Positions 52,084 to 61,777 of a DNA stretch of 64,000 bases are shown here, one piece after another; position 1 is the first letter of the stretch, and every line of letters begins with the position of its first letter. The DNA is from CAZJYI01 sp964550025 (GTDB taxonomy: Bacteria; Verrucomicrobiota; Kiritimatiellia; UBA8416; CAYOBW01). The stretch spans positions 1 to 64,000 of the forward strand of contig CAZJYI010000027.1 in the NCBI GenBank assembly GCA_964550025.1. Reading direction: 5' to 3'. The translations under genes were made by a program, and so were the position numbers. The notes beneath the pieces are model-generated. The model was given only the letters and a program-made list of their open reading frames with translations. It was not told the origin of the DNA and ran no database searches.

Positions 52084-55000
52084 ATGCCCATCTGCACTCG
52101 GTGTTCGGTTCTCTTCCTCACGCTGGGTCTGGCGCTCCTCCTCCCACAGCGTGCCGAGGCCATCACGAGATACGTAGACGTCAACAGTACGGCTCCCCAG
52201 CCTCCATACACGAACCTCGCCAACGCCGCCGTGACGATCCAAGACGCCGTCGACGTGGCCGTGTCCAATGATCTGGTCCTTGTATCGGCCGGCGTCTACG
52301 AAACCGGCGGTCGCGCGGTGCATGGCAGCATGACCAATCGTGTGGTCATCGACCGTCCGGTGACCGTGCGCAGCGTCAACGGACCTGATGTGACAGTGAT
52401 CAAGGGAGCCGGCCCCATGGGGGATGGTGCCGTGCGATGCGCGTATGTGGGGACCAACGCCGTGCTCGACGGCTTCACGATGACGAACGGCCACACGAGA
52501 ACGGCTCCGGTTTTTCAGACGGAGCTCTGCGGCGGGGGAGCCTGGTGTGAGAGCAACGGTGTAGTCCTGAACTGCATCATTGTCGGCAATGCTGCAGATT
52601 CCGCCGGCGGGGGAGTGTACTCTGGTGTTGTCAGCAATTGCACCCTCGTTGCCAATTCAGCCATCAGCGGCGGCGGAGCGAGCGACAGCACACTTCGCGG
52701 CTGCGTGCTGTCCCGAAACTCCGCTGACTACAACGGAGGCGGAGTCTACGGGGGGATTCTCTACAACTGTACATTGTCCGGCAATTCGTGCGACTTCCGG
52801 GGGGGCGGTGCAGTCGTCTCCACCCTCAACAACTGCGTTCTCTGGCACAACAACGCCCCAATGGGCATGAACTGGTACGAGGGCAATCTCAGGTTCTGTT
52901 GCACAACCCCATTGCCACCCGGCACGGGAAACAGCGACCAAGATCCCCTCTTGGCCAGCGCGTCACATTTGAGCGCGGGCTCGCCGTGCATCGGCCGAGG
53001 CAACGACGTCCATGCCGCCGGAGAGGACATCGATGGCGAGTCTTGGGCCAGTCCGCCCTCGATAGGCTGCGACGAGTACCGGGCGGGCGCAGTGACAGGG
53101 GCGCTGAGTGTAGCCATTGGAGCAGAATACACCGTCTCTGCTGTGGGGTTTGAGGTGGACTTCGACGCGCGGATCGACGGGAGGACGTCAGGAAGCTGCT
53201 GGGAATTCGGCGACGGGACCGTGGTGAGCAACTGCCCCCATGTTTCGCACACCTGGTCCACTACGGGAGTCTTTGCGGTGATACTGCGGGCATTCAACGA
53301 GAGTCATCACGAAAGCATGGCAGCCACGGTGACGGTGACTATCGCAGAACAGACTGTAGCCTACGTTGACGGCGAAAACACCAATCCGGTAGCACCGTAC
53401 GCAACGTGGGACACCGCGGCAAACACCATCCAGGCAGCAGTGGACGTGACCACTCTCCCGGGTGCGTTGGTTCTCGTAACCAACGGCGTGTACGAGGTGG
53501 GGGGGCGCGCGGTATTCGCCGCAATGACCAACCGGGTGGCTGTTGACCGGCCACTCACACTGCGTAGCGTGAATGGGCCGGACGTCACGATCATCAAGGG
53601 CAACGGCCCGATCGGCGATGGCGCGGTGCGCTGCGTGTACCTTGGCACGAATGCCGTGTTGCAGGGGTTCACACTGACAAACGGCTGTACTCGAGCAGAG
53701 GGAGACAGGCGCTGGGAGCGAAGCGCGGGCGGAGTTCTGTGCGAGAACAGCGCGGTTGTGTCAAACTGCGTCATCGCCGGGAGCTCGGCAGCCGAGAGCG
53801 GCGGCGGCTCCTACCGGGGGAGGCTCCACGGTTGCACGCTTACCGGCAATGTTGCCGAATACGGAGGTAGTGCGGCAGGGGGCGTGCTGGAGAACTGTGA
53901 TCTTTCGCGCAGTTCCGCGTCCCAGTACGGTGGCGGGGCGGCAAATGCGTCCCTCATGGGATGCAGGCTGCACAGAAACTCCGCCGTCGATGGGGGAGGA
54001 GCCATATCGACGTGCATAGCGGCAAACTGCCGACTTCACGCAAACACAGCCACAAACGGGGGCGGTGGAGCCTATTGGAGCATCCTCCATAGCTGCGCTC
54101 TCGCACGAAACTCCGCCTCGAGGTACTCCGTCGTCGGTGTCGGAGGCGCTTACCTGTGCACGCTCAACAATTGCACCCTTACCGGCAATTCAGCGCCAAC
54201 CGGCATTGGCGGGGCCAGCCGAGGGACTCTCAGGAATTGCATCTTGTGGGACAACGTCGGCTACGTTCCCAACTGGTCCGGTGGAACACTCAGTTACTGC
54301 TGCACAACGCCGCTGCCCGACGGTCCTGGGAACTTCAGCCAGGATCCTCGTCTAGCCGACGCGGCACACCTGAGTGCGGGATCGCCCTGTATCGGACGGG
54401 GCAGTGGCGCGGATGCAACCGGGACGGACATCGACGGTGAACCTTGGGCCAATCCGCCGGCGGTAGGTTGCGATGAATATCGCCCCGGCGCGGTAACGGG
54501 AACACTGAGCGTTGCAGTCGAACCGGAATGCACACTCTTCGCCGCTGACTACGAAGCCGCTTTTTCGGGTCGAATCGACGGACGAACCACGAACAGCCGC
54601 TGGGATTTCGGGGACGGCACGGTGGAGAGCAACATGCCCCATGTGTTGCATGCATGGTCAGCGGGAGGAAGCTACGATGTGACGTTCACTGCCTTCAACG
54701 AGGATTTCACCACAGGAGTCTCGGCGACGACACGGGTCGAAGTGATCGGTACGAAGTACGTATCCCCGCTGGGCGGCCATGTCTACCCGTTCTCATCATG
54801 GGCCACCGCGGCGACGAACATCCAGGAGGCACTGGATGCGGAAGTCCCCGGAGGGGTGCCGCTCGTTCTGGTCACCAACGGGACATACGCAACAGGCGGT
54901 CGCGCTGTCTACTACGCGGACAACCGCATCGTACTCGGCAACACGACTAACCGCGTGGCAATTGACCAACGGGTCACGGTGCGGAGCGTCAACGGGTCGG

Positions 55001-57660
55001 ATGTGACAATCATCAAGGGGCACGGCCCCGTCGGCGATAACGCGGTGCGTTGCGTCTATCTGGGGGCGAACGCTGTACTGGATGGTTTCACTCTCACCAA
55101 CGGTTGCACCCGCCAGGACGATTACCAGCAGAAGAACAGGGGCGGCGGACTGTGGTGCGAAAGCAGCGGCGTAGTCTCCAACTGTGTCATCTGTGGAAAC
55201 TGCGGTTCCTACGGCGGAGGGGTGTACCGAGGTCGGCTTCACGACTGTCTCCTCATCGGCAACACGTCCAATTACGGCGGCGGTGCATACGACGCCATTC
55301 TCTTGCGTTGCGTCCTCCGCGACAATACGGCTTCGATGAACGGCGGCGGCGCATGCTACGGCACACTGAATGACTGCGTTGTCTCCAACAACGCTGCACG
55401 CAACGGCGGAGGCACTCACCGAGGGACATCAAGCAACTGCACGATTGCCGCAAACCGCGCGCTGGACAACGGCGGAGGATCGTACCAAAGCTCACTCAAT
55501 AACTGTACGGTATCCGAAAATTCGGCTTTGTGGGGCGGCGGAGCCTCCATGTCCTCTCTCACGAATTGCGCCGTCCTGAGGAACTCGGCATCGGAAGGTG
55601 GTGGCGGCACGCACCGTGCCACGCTCAACAACTGTACAGTCGTCGGCAACTCTGCGTACCTTTCCGGTGGAGGAGCATATCGCTGCACACTTCGCAACTG
55701 CATTCTGTGGAACAACTCGGCACGTAACAGTTCGAACTGGTACGGCGGCACATTCGGCTATAGCTGTACGACACCATTGCCGGACGGGCCAGGAAACATG
55801 AGTCGGGATCCGCTCCTCGCCAGCGCCTCGCACCTTGGTGCAGCGTCGCCATGCATCGGTCAAGGGAACAGCAACTACACGAGCGGTGCGGACATCGACG
55901 GTGAACCGTGGTCGGAGCCGCCGTCGATGGGGTGCGACGAATACCGGATCGGGACAATAACCGGGGAACTGAACGTAGCCATTGCAGTCGAAGCCTCCAC
56001 GCTTAGATCGGGGATAGCGGCTGGTTTTGACGGGCAAATCGAGGGTCGGACTGTTGGCAGTTCATGGGACTTTGACGACGGCACGGTGGTGAGCAATCGC
56101 CCCGAAGTCTCATATACCTGGGCAGTGCCGGGGACATATGCGGTCGTATTGACTGCATTCAACGATGACAATCCCGGCGGTGTCTCCGCAACGGCCACAG
56201 TGGTCGTTATGGAACAACCGACACACTACGTCCATTCGGGCAATTCTGCACCGTCGGCGCCGTATCTCTCCTGGAAAGACGCAGCGACAAGCATACAAGA
56301 GGCAGTCGATGCGGCCGGCCCCGGAGCAATAGTACTCGTGACGAACGGTGTGTATGCCACTGGTGGTCGCCCCGCAATCAACACTACGACGACCAATCGA
56401 GTGGCTGTTGACCGGCGGATCGCCGTACGAAGCGTGGGCGGGCCTGACGTAACGCTCATCAGAGGTGGAGGCACAAATGGTGAGGTAGCGGTGCGGTGCG
56501 TCTATCTCGGAAATGGCGCAGTACTGGACGGTTTCACGTTGACCGACGGGGTCGCTCGTGCGGTTCGTGATTCTCCAACAGATGGAAACGGTGGCGGAGT
56601 ACTGTGCGAAAACGGTGCAATTGTGTCGAACTGTATTGTACGCGGCAACCGCGGCCACAGGGGCGGCGGAGCTTGCTATGGTCAACTCAGCAAATGCACC
56701 ATTGTCGGCAACTACGGTTCCGATGGTGGCGGCAGCTATCACAGTTCACTGTTCGATTGCCTCATCTCGGGCAATTCCGGCCATGATGGCGGCGGAGTGT
56801 GGAGCGGTACGGCGCAGAACTGCATCGTCACGGGGAACTCCGCATACAGTTTGGGCGGAGGGGCACATAGGGGCGCATTTCACAACTGCGTGTTCACCGA
56901 CAACTCTGTACAAGACAGAGGCGGTGGGACCTATGTGAGCACGCTACAGAACTGTACCGTCGTCGGCAACTCCGCCGGTCGCGAGGCCGGCGGCACGTAC
57001 CATGGCACCGTCCGCAACTGCATTCTGAGGGACAACGCAGCACCCACCAGTCCGAACTGGCAGTCGACCTTGGTCACCTACTCTTGCACCACTCCCAGAC
57101 CTGACGCACCCGGAAATATCGACAGGGATCCGCGTTTTGTTGCCTCGAATGACTACCGCTTGGCCTTGGACTCGCCCTGCGTTGATGCCGGCGACAGCGC
57201 CACCATTTCAGCGCCCACAGATCTGGCAGGCAACCCCCGCATCGTTGGCGCCTCAGTGGACATGGGAGCGTACGAGTACCAGCATCCGGACACTGACGGC
57301 GATCTCATGCCGGACCGATGGGAGTGGCGGCACTGCGGGGACACTACGAATCTCACCCCGGAGGCGGACGCGGACAGGGATGGTCTTCTGAACCTGCAAG
57401 AGTTCTTTGCGGGCACCTCCGCAACCAATCCAGCCTCGTGTCTCGTATTCGAGGAGATTCGGCCGCGGGTCATGAACGGGATCGTCGTTCGATGGCAGAG
57501 CGTGGGTGGGAAGCGCTACGGCCTGTACCGTGCGACCAACCTGCTGATAGAACCGTCACCTCTGCGCACCAACATCCCGGCCTCCCCGCCGATGAACACG
57601 GAGACGGATGGGACAGCCGCGGGCACTGGTCCATGGTTCTACCGTGTAAGGCTCGAGTGA
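52084..57660 (+). CDS. Four-fold parallel beta-helix/PKD surface protein
   Basis: 1,858 residues; ATG 52084 follows GGGGAA and opens a signal peptide (cleavage near P-Q-R-A-E-A). Four similar units follow, each a parallel beta-helix (nt 52159-53090, 53355-54490, 54757-55955, 56221-57270). The first three are each followed by a PKD-like domain with W-D-F-G-D-G-T-V. Helix rungs repeat about every 22 residues with N-C-T-x-x-x-N-S-A-x-x-G-G-G-A. Units open with Y-V...A-x-x-I-Q-x-A-V-D and a T-N-G-V-Y motif and close with G-C-D-E-Y-R. The C-terminus has a calcium-loop segment (D-T-D-G-D and D-A-D-R-D-G-L-L-N-L-Q-E-F) and ends in a Y-G-L-Y-R-A-T-N...F-Y-R-V-R-L-E domain typical of Kiritimatiellae and Verrucomicrobia surface proteins. 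It is probably a secreted glycan-binding or structural protein; no lyase active site was identified. Confidence 0.85.
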   Translation: MPICTRCSVLFLTLGLALLLPQRAEAITRYVDVNSTAPQPPYTNLANAAVTIQDAVDVAVSNDLVLVSAGVYETGGRAVHGSMTNRVVIDRPVTVRSVNGPDVTVIKGAGPMGDGAVRCAYVGTNAVLDGFTMTNGHTRTAPVFQTELCGGGAWCESNGVVLNCIIVGNAADSAGGGVYSGVVSNCTLVANSAISGGGASDSTLRGCVLSRNSADYNGGGVYGGILYNCTLSGNSCDFRGGGAVVSTLNNCVLWHNNAPMGMNWYEGNLRFCCTTPLPPGTGNSDQDPLLASASHLSAGSPCIGRGNDVHAAGEDIDGESWASPPSIGCDEYRAGAVTGALSVAIGAEYTVSAVGFEVDFDARIDGRTSGSCWEFGDGTVVSNCPHVSHTWSTTGVFAVILRAFNESHHESMAATVTVTIAEQTVAYVDGENTNPVAPYATWDTAANTIQAAVDVTTLPGALVLVTNGVYEVGGRAVFAAMTNRVAVDRPLTLRSVNGPDVTIIKGNGPIGDGAVRCVYLGTNAVLQGFTLTNGCTRAEGDRRWERSAGGVLCENSAVVSNCVIAGSSAAESGGGSYRGRLHGCTLTGNVAEYGGSAAGGVLENCDLSRSSASQYGGGAANASLMGCRLHRNSAVDGGGAISTCIAANCRLHANTATNGGGGAYWSILHSCALARNSASRYSVVGVGGAYLCTLNNCTLTGNSAPTGIGGASRGTLRNCILWDNVGYVPNWSGGTLSYCCTTPLPDGPGNFSQDPRLADAAHLSAGSPCIGRGSGADATGTDIDGEPWANPPAVGCDEYRPGAVTGTLSVAVEPECTLFAADYEAAFSGRIDGRTTNSRWDFGDGTVESNMPHVLHAWSAGGSYDVTFTAFNEDFTTGVSATTRVEVIGTKYVSPLGGHVYPFSSWATAATNIQEALDAEVPGGVPLVLVTNGTYATGGRAVYYADNRIVLGNTTNRVAIDQRVTVRSVNGSDVTIIKGHGPVGDNAVRCVYLGANAVLDGFTLTNGCTRQDDYQQKNRGGGLWCESSGVVSNCVICGNCGSYGGGVYRGRLHDCLLIGNTSNYGGGAYDAILLRCVLRDNTASMNGGGACYGTLNDCVVSNNAARNGGGTHRGTSSNCTIAANRALDNGGGSYQSSLNNCTVSENSALWGGGASMSSLTNCAVLRNSASEGGGGTHRATLNNCTVVGNSAYLSGGGAYRCTLRNCILWNNSARNSSNWYGGTFGYSCTTPLPDGPGNMSRDPLLASASHLGAASPCIGQGNSNYTSGADIDGEPWSEPPSMGCDEYRIGTITGELNVAIAVEASTLRSGIAAGFDGQIEGRTVGSSWDFDDGTVVSNRPEVSYTWAVPGTYAVVLTAFNDDNPGGVSATATVVVMEQPTHYVHSGNSAPSAPYLSWKDAATSIQEAVDAAGPGAIVLVTNGVYATGGRPAINTTTTNRVAVDRRIAVRSVGGPDVTLIRGGGTNGEVAVRCVYLGNGAVLDGFTLTDGVARAVRDSPTDGNGGGVLCENGAIVSNCIVRGNRGHRGGGACYGQLSKCTIVGNYGSDGGGSYHSSLFDCLISGNSGHDGGGVWSGTAQNCIVTGNSAYSLGGGAHRGAFHNCVFTDNSVQDRGGGTYVSTLQNCTVVGNSAGREAGGTYHGTVRNCILRDNAAPTSPNWQSTLVTYSCTTPRPDAPGNIDRDPRFVASNDYRLALDSPCVDAGDSATISAPTDLAGNPRIVGASVDMGAYEYQHPDTDGDLMPDRWEWRHCGDTTNLTPEADADRDGLLNLQEFFAGTSATNPASCLVFEEIRPRVMNGIVVRWQSVGGKRYGLYRATNLLIEPSPLRTNIPASPPMNTETDGTAAGTGPWFYRVRLE

Positions 57661-57673
57661 GCGCAAGACCGCC

Positions 57674-58105
57674 TCACCGGTCCAGCGGATTGCGCCAGCG
57701 CAGCCCGGGAAAGCGGGCGAAGTCGGTGTCCGTGCTGAACAGCTCGCAGCCGTGCTGGATGGCCAAGGCTGCCAGGTGCGCATCCGTCGTGAGATTCGCG
57801 GCGGTACCGGCCTGCTCCAGCAGGGAGGTCACGAGGTCCCAGTGGCCGTCCAGCGGTTCGATGACGCGCACACACGGCTGGGCGAGCCAGGATGCCACGT
57901 AGCCGGTGGCGTCCGCCACGGTCAACGGGACGGCAAAGATCCTGGGATTCGTCATGATCCTGACGAAACCCAGGCAGACAACCCAGGGCAGAGCCACGGG
58001 TTGCACATCGGAAAGACGGGCATCCCACCATGCACGCAGCCGCTCATGCTGCGACGAATTGCGATTGATCGCGTGGATCGGAATATTGACGTCCACCAGG
58101 AGCAT
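57674..58105 (-). CDS. vapC: VapC-type PIN domain toxin
   Basis: 143 residues. PIN-domain acids visible are D5 (LLVDVN), D108 (N-L-T-T-D-A-H-L-A-A-L-A) and D126/D128 (S-T-D-T-D-F-A-R-F). The usual glutamate of the second motif is replaced within L-G-F-V-R-I-M-T-N-P, a form common in this VapC subgroup. VapC toxins are Mg-dependent RNases held in check by the partner antitoxin. Its ATG shares one base with the antitoxin stop (TGATG), which is typical translational coupling of an operon. The convergent beta-helix gene ends 13 bp away. Confidence 0.9.
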   Translation of the reverse strand: MLLVDVNIPIHAINRNSSQHERLRAWWDARLSDVQPVALPWVVCLGFVRIMTNPRIFAVPLTVADATGYVASWLAQPCVRVIEPLDGHWDLVTSLLEQAGTAANLTTDAHLAALAIQHGCELFSTDTDFARFPGLRWRNPLDR

Positions 58106-58359
58106 CAGGCCTTCCCTGCCTTCTCCAAAGCCTCCTGCTCGTCGGCAACCTGTCCCAGCTTGTACGGATCCACCCCCGGCAGCAGCTCCAGCGCCCGGGT
58201 CCTGGTTCGGTAAACAGTGCTTCCGGTTGGCGCCTCCATCACCCGCATGCCTATTCGCAGGGCTTGGTTGATCACGGACTTAAAGGAAGTCCCACGTCTT
58301 CCGGCCAACCCCTTGGCCTCCGCGGCTATTGCATCCTCGATCGTTAGTGTCGTTCTCAT
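58105..58359 (-). CDS. vapB: VapB-type antitoxin
   Basis: 84 residues from ATG 58359, where the family start M-R-T-T-L-T-I-E-D is found; an in-frame ATG at 58377 would add six residues. The N-terminus is the short DNA-binding region of the MRTTL-type VapB proteins, followed by a helix (A-A-E-A-K-G-L-A-G-R-R-G) and a C-terminal toxin-binding tail rich in Glu and Ala. It precedes and overlaps vapC by one base, the usual antitoxin-first order. The pair probably autoregulates its own promoter. No clear operator palindrome was found upstream, where the repeat-rich region begins. Confidence 0.85.
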   Translation of the reverse strand: MRTTLTIEDAIAAEAKGLAGRRGTSFKSVINQALRIGMRVMEAPTGSTVYRTRTRALELLPGVDPYKLGQVADEQEALEKAGKA

Positions 58360-58377
58360 GGTGCCAGAGTATCGCAT

Positions 58378-58932
58378 TCATCAATAGACATCAAGATGCT
58401 TTTATTGCTGCATCATGATGCCCTCAGGTTCCTTCTGGAACTTCTGAGCCGTGATCCGGGCACGCCGGACTCTCAACATGACGACAAGGACCGATTCTCG
58501 GCAGCACCCCGTGCAGGGTCTGTCCCCATCCGTGTGCTCACTCTGTGCAGGGTCTGTCCCCATCCATCCCAACCATCCCATCCATCCGCGTACAGGGTCT
58601 GTCCCCATCCCCGGCCATCCCCGCTCGGAACCAATCCCGCCTGGTCCAGGTTGATCGCCACCCGCGGCAGCCGGACCAACGTGCGGGGTCTGTCCCCAAC
58701 CAGTAGGCTGCGGCCGGATTCTGGCTTCGCATTCCTGCGAACGGTGACATATAGGGCCCTTGTGTGTGGGGTCTGTCCCCGCCGTACCGCCGCCGTACCG
58801 GTCCCCGACGTGCCGCGTGCGGGGTCTGTCCCCGCTACAATGGTGACGTTGTGCATGCCTCCGGCGTCTTTTTGCTGTCGAACGGCACACGGGGAGTTGA
58901 CAACTGGGGGTTCAGTGTGTTGCAAACAGGGG
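58378..58932. other. 555-bp intergenic region with repeat cluster
   Basis: Between vapB (minus) and the ABC transporter (plus). Contains six GGGTCTGTCCCC motifs. The open frame through it encodes repeat-derived peptides (V-C-P-H-P) and is not considered coding. Confidence 0.6.
58512..58834. repeat. Cluster of six GGGTCTGTCCCC motifs
   Basis: Copies at 58516-58527, 58550-58561, 58595-58606, 58686-58697, 58769-58780 and 58822-58833, mostly preceded by GTGC, GTAC or GTGT. The motif is nearly palindromic. Spacing is irregular (34, 45, 91, 83, 53 bp), so it is not a CRISPR array. Confidence 0.8.
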
Positions 58933-60675
58933 ATGTCTGATAATACCCGACACCTTCTGCGTCGTTTTGTCGCATATTACGGCCCTCATCGGCGACTTTT
59001 TGCGCTCGATATGGGCACGGCCGGGTTGCGTGCGCTCTTCATGATCGTCATCCCCTACCTCGTGGTGCATGTACTGAGCCGGGAGCAGCTCCAGGGCGCC
59101 ACGCTGTCCGAGATCTGGATTACGATCGGGTGGTTGACGATCTGCATTCTCGTCATGGCCCTCACCCAGTATGTCAACGTGAAGTGGGGGCATATTCTGG
59201 GCACGCGCATGGAAACGGCCATGCGGGCGGACCTGTTCCGGCACCTTCAGAAACTGTCCTTCCGCTACTTCGACAACACGAAGACCGGCCACATCATGTC
59301 GCGGATTTCGAACGACCTCTTCACGATCAGCGAGCTCGCGCACCATGCTCCTGAGGACCTTCTTCTCGCAGCGGTCATGCTGACCGGATCCCTGGCCTTC
59401 ATGTTCGCCATGAACTGGATGATGGCCGTCATCGTCATGATCCCCATGCCGCTGATCCTGGTCTGGGGGAGCATATACCGCATGAGAATGCGCCGGACCT
59501 TCCGCCAGGTGCGCAAGCGCGTCGCCGACATCAACAGCAACGTCGAGAACGCCATCCAGGGCATCCGCGAGGTCCAGTCCTATGCCAAGGAAGACTATGC
59601 TGTCAGCCAGTTCGACGATGTCAACTACGAGTTCGAGATGGCCAAGACGAACATGTACGGGGCCATGGCCGGTTTTCACTCGGGCATGATGTTCATCATC
59701 GAGTTCTACTCGGTCATCATCATTGGCGGCGGCATGCTCCTGGTTCACGCGGGGCACCTCGAGCTCGCGGAGATGATCGGCTTCCTGATGTATCGCCGCT
59801 ACATGTTCCAGCCCATCCGGCAGATGACCCGTTTCATGGAGCAGTACCAGCAGGGCGTGGCGGCCTTCGAGCGTTTCACCGAGATCATGGACGAGGATCC
59901 CGATATAAAGGACCGCCCCGGCGCGATCGGCATCCGGAAGGTAGAGGGCGACCTTCGGTTCGAGGACGTGTCTTTCAAGTACGGCGATGACGAACCCGAC
60001 TGGGTCCTGGAGGACCTGACTCTCCGCGTCAAGCCGGGACAGACGGTCGCCCTGGTCGGCGAGTCGGGGGCCGGCAAGTCGACGGTGGCCGCCCTGATTC
60101 CGCGTTTCTACGAACCGCAGAAGGGAACCATCCGCATCGATGGAGCCGACGTGATGGACATCAAGAAGGAAGACCTGCGGCGCCATGTGGGCATCGTTCA
60201 GCAAAACGTGTTCCTGTTCGATACGACGATCCGGGAGAACATCATGTTCGGGCGACCGGAAGCCGACGAGGAGGAACTGGTCCGCGCCGCGCAGAGCGCC
60301 CACATCCACGACATGATTCTGTCTCTGCCGAACGGCTTCGACACTGTCGTGGGCGAACATGGCGTGAAGCTGTCGGGAGGACAGAAACAGAGGGTATCGA
60401 TTGCCAGGCTGTTCCTGAAGAACCCCGGCATCCTGATTTTCGACGAGGCGACATCGTCGCTCGACTCAGAGTCCGAAGCGCTGATCCAGAAGTCCATGGC
60501 GGAGCTGTGCCGGGGCCGCTCTACGCTAGTCATCGCCCATCGTCTGACAACCGTCCGGGATGCCGACTACACGTACGTCCTGCGCCACGGACGCATCGTC
60601 GAATCCGGCACCCATGCCAAGCTCATTGAACGCGCCGGGTACTACGCCGAGCTCTACGACCGGCACGTGGTGTAG
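58933..60675 (+). CDS. ABC transporter half-molecule, permease-ATPase fusion (MsbA-like exporter)
   Basis: 580 residues from ATG 58933, the usual length for this family; the frame runs further upstream only through repeats. Residues about 20-310 hold six membrane segments with charged loops. The ATPase domain has Walker A G376-E-S-G-A-G-K382-S-T, Q-loop I-V-Q-Q-N-V-F, signature L480-S-G-G-Q-K-Q-R, Walker B I-L-I-F-D504-E505 and the H-loop in V-I-A-H-R-L-T-T. Such proteins dimerise and export lipids, peptides or drugs across the inner membrane. No accessory gene is next to it, so the substrate is open. AGGGG abuts the ATG, so initiation could also use a nearby GTG. Confidence 0.9.
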   Translation: MSDNTRHLLRRFVAYYGPHRRLFALDMGTAGLRALFMIVIPYLVVHVLSREQLQGATLSEIWITIGWLTICILVMALTQYVNVKWGHILGTRMETAMRADLFRHLQKLSFRYFDNTKTGHIMSRISNDLFTISELAHHAPEDLLLAAVMLTGSLAFMFAMNWMMAVIVMIPMPLILVWGSIYRMRMRRTFRQVRKRVADINSNVENAIQGIREVQSYAKEDYAVSQFDDVNYEFEMAKTNMYGAMAGFHSGMMFIIEFYSVIIIGGGMLLVHAGHLELAEMIGFLMYRRYMFQPIRQMTRFMEQYQQGVAAFERFTEIMDEDPDIKDRPGAIGIRKVEGDLRFEDVSFKYGDDEPDWVLEDLTLRVKPGQTVALVGESGAGKSTVAALIPRFYEPQKGTIRIDGADVMDIKKEDLRRHVGIVQQNVFLFDTTIRENIMFGRPEADEEELVRAAQSAHIHDMILSLPNGFDTVVGEHGVKLSGGQKQRVSIARLFLKNPGILIFDEATSSLDSESEALIQKSMAELCRGRSTLVIAHRLTTVRDADYTYVLRHGRIVESGTHAKLIERAGYYAELYDRHVV

Positions 60676-60903
60676 GGACCGCGGGTGTGCAGTCGATTCT
60701 CGATTCCTTCGACACGCCCCCGCTGCGCCCTGCTCAGCGGTCCCGTGGCTCCTCGACTGGCACTTCGAACGCCATCAACTGGTAGCTGATTTCCGGGGCC
60801 TGTCCCTTGTCGAACCCGGCCGACCCGTCATCGCGCGGTTCCAAGATGCCGACGACTGGGCTCGTCCTCCGATTATGGGCAGCAATGCGACAACGCAGAG
60901 CGC

Positions 60904-61774
60904 CTACAGAGCATTCTCCGACTTGAGTTGAGCCAGGTCCTTCTGAAGCTGCGTTCTCATCGACCGGGTGTAGATCCGTGTGATTTCTCCCCTGTTCTGT
61001 AGATCCACAAGTTTGCGGAGGTCGTTCACTCGATCACGCCACGTGATGCCATCCGTCAGAAGGAGAAAGGCAGTATCGGCCCGTTTCTCGCGGATGATAC
61101 GGTTGACATCCCCAAGAACGTCCGTCTGCTTGCTCCCCGTTGCACCGTAGGCTTTGACCTCGATCAAGACGACGGGGTCGCTCTTCCCGGGAATGGCAAA
61201 GTCGGCCTTCTCCTTGCTTGCGCCGGAAGCGCCGACGAACTGACACCGGGAATCAAATCGCCCTGAACCGAACACCTCAGCCAGGATGCTCTCCACGAAA
61301 TCCTCCAGCGCTCGTCCCCGAAGTTGGCCTCGAATGGCGCTGCCCCGCCCCCCCTTGAGCCGCTCCACAAGCACATCGCGCCACGTGACAGGCGCAGAAA
61401 TGGCCGCGGACATACGGTCGACGAGGCCAAGTGATTCGAGCGCATCCAGGCACTTCCCGGGATCCGCCCTGAATCTGGTGACACTGACGCTCTCACCGGC
61501 AGCCTCCCGGTACAAGTACGTGAACTCATCCTTGGAGAGGTCCAGGAAAAGGCGCGAGAGCGTCAAGCATGCGTCAAAACGCTCCTTGCTGGTGTCTCCG
61601 GAGGTACCCGTCGGCCAGAAAGAGCCTCTCTACGGAACCTCGGTCACAGGGCATTCTTGACGGGATTTCGGCCAGCAATTCTATGACCTTCGTCGCGTGA
61701 GAGTCACGCCAAGTGCTCCGAAGAGGGGTAAGACTGTCCAGCAATTCGTCAACCGTCTGTCTGTATCGACGCAT
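60904..61774 (-). CDS. Type II restriction endonuclease, frameshifted (PD-(D/E)xK fold)
   Basis: ATG 61774 is 3 bp after the methyltransferase stop and follows GGAGAG, so it is the coupled partner gene. Sixty-six codons (Y-R-Q-T-V-D-E-L-L-D-S-L) run into TGA 61574-61576. The neighbouring frame continues without a gap as F-D-A-C-L-T-L-S-R-L-F-L-D-L-S. Removing one T from the four-T run at 61576-61579 joins them into about 289 residues. The C-terminal part has D122-F-A-I...V-V-L-I-E136-V-K138 (numbered from the TTG at 61566), the PD-(D/E)xK catalytic pattern, followed by Q-T-D-V-L-G-D-V-N-R. Pairing with an N6-adenine methyltransferase makes a restriction enzyme likely. The recognition site is unknown. 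Confidence 0.7.
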
Positions 61775-61777
61775 GAT

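Noticed and set aside
57318..57902. 194-codon plus-strand frame over the end of the beta-helix gene and vapC
   Set aside because: It overlaps two well-supported genes in other frames and has no coding signature.
58516..58833. GGGTCTGTCCCC copies as a CRISPR
   Set aside because: The motif is only 12 bp and spacing varies from 34 to 91 bp.
58396..58932. Upstream extension of the ABC transporter reading frame
   Set aside because: It runs through the repeat cluster, and the family length is met by the ATG at 58933.
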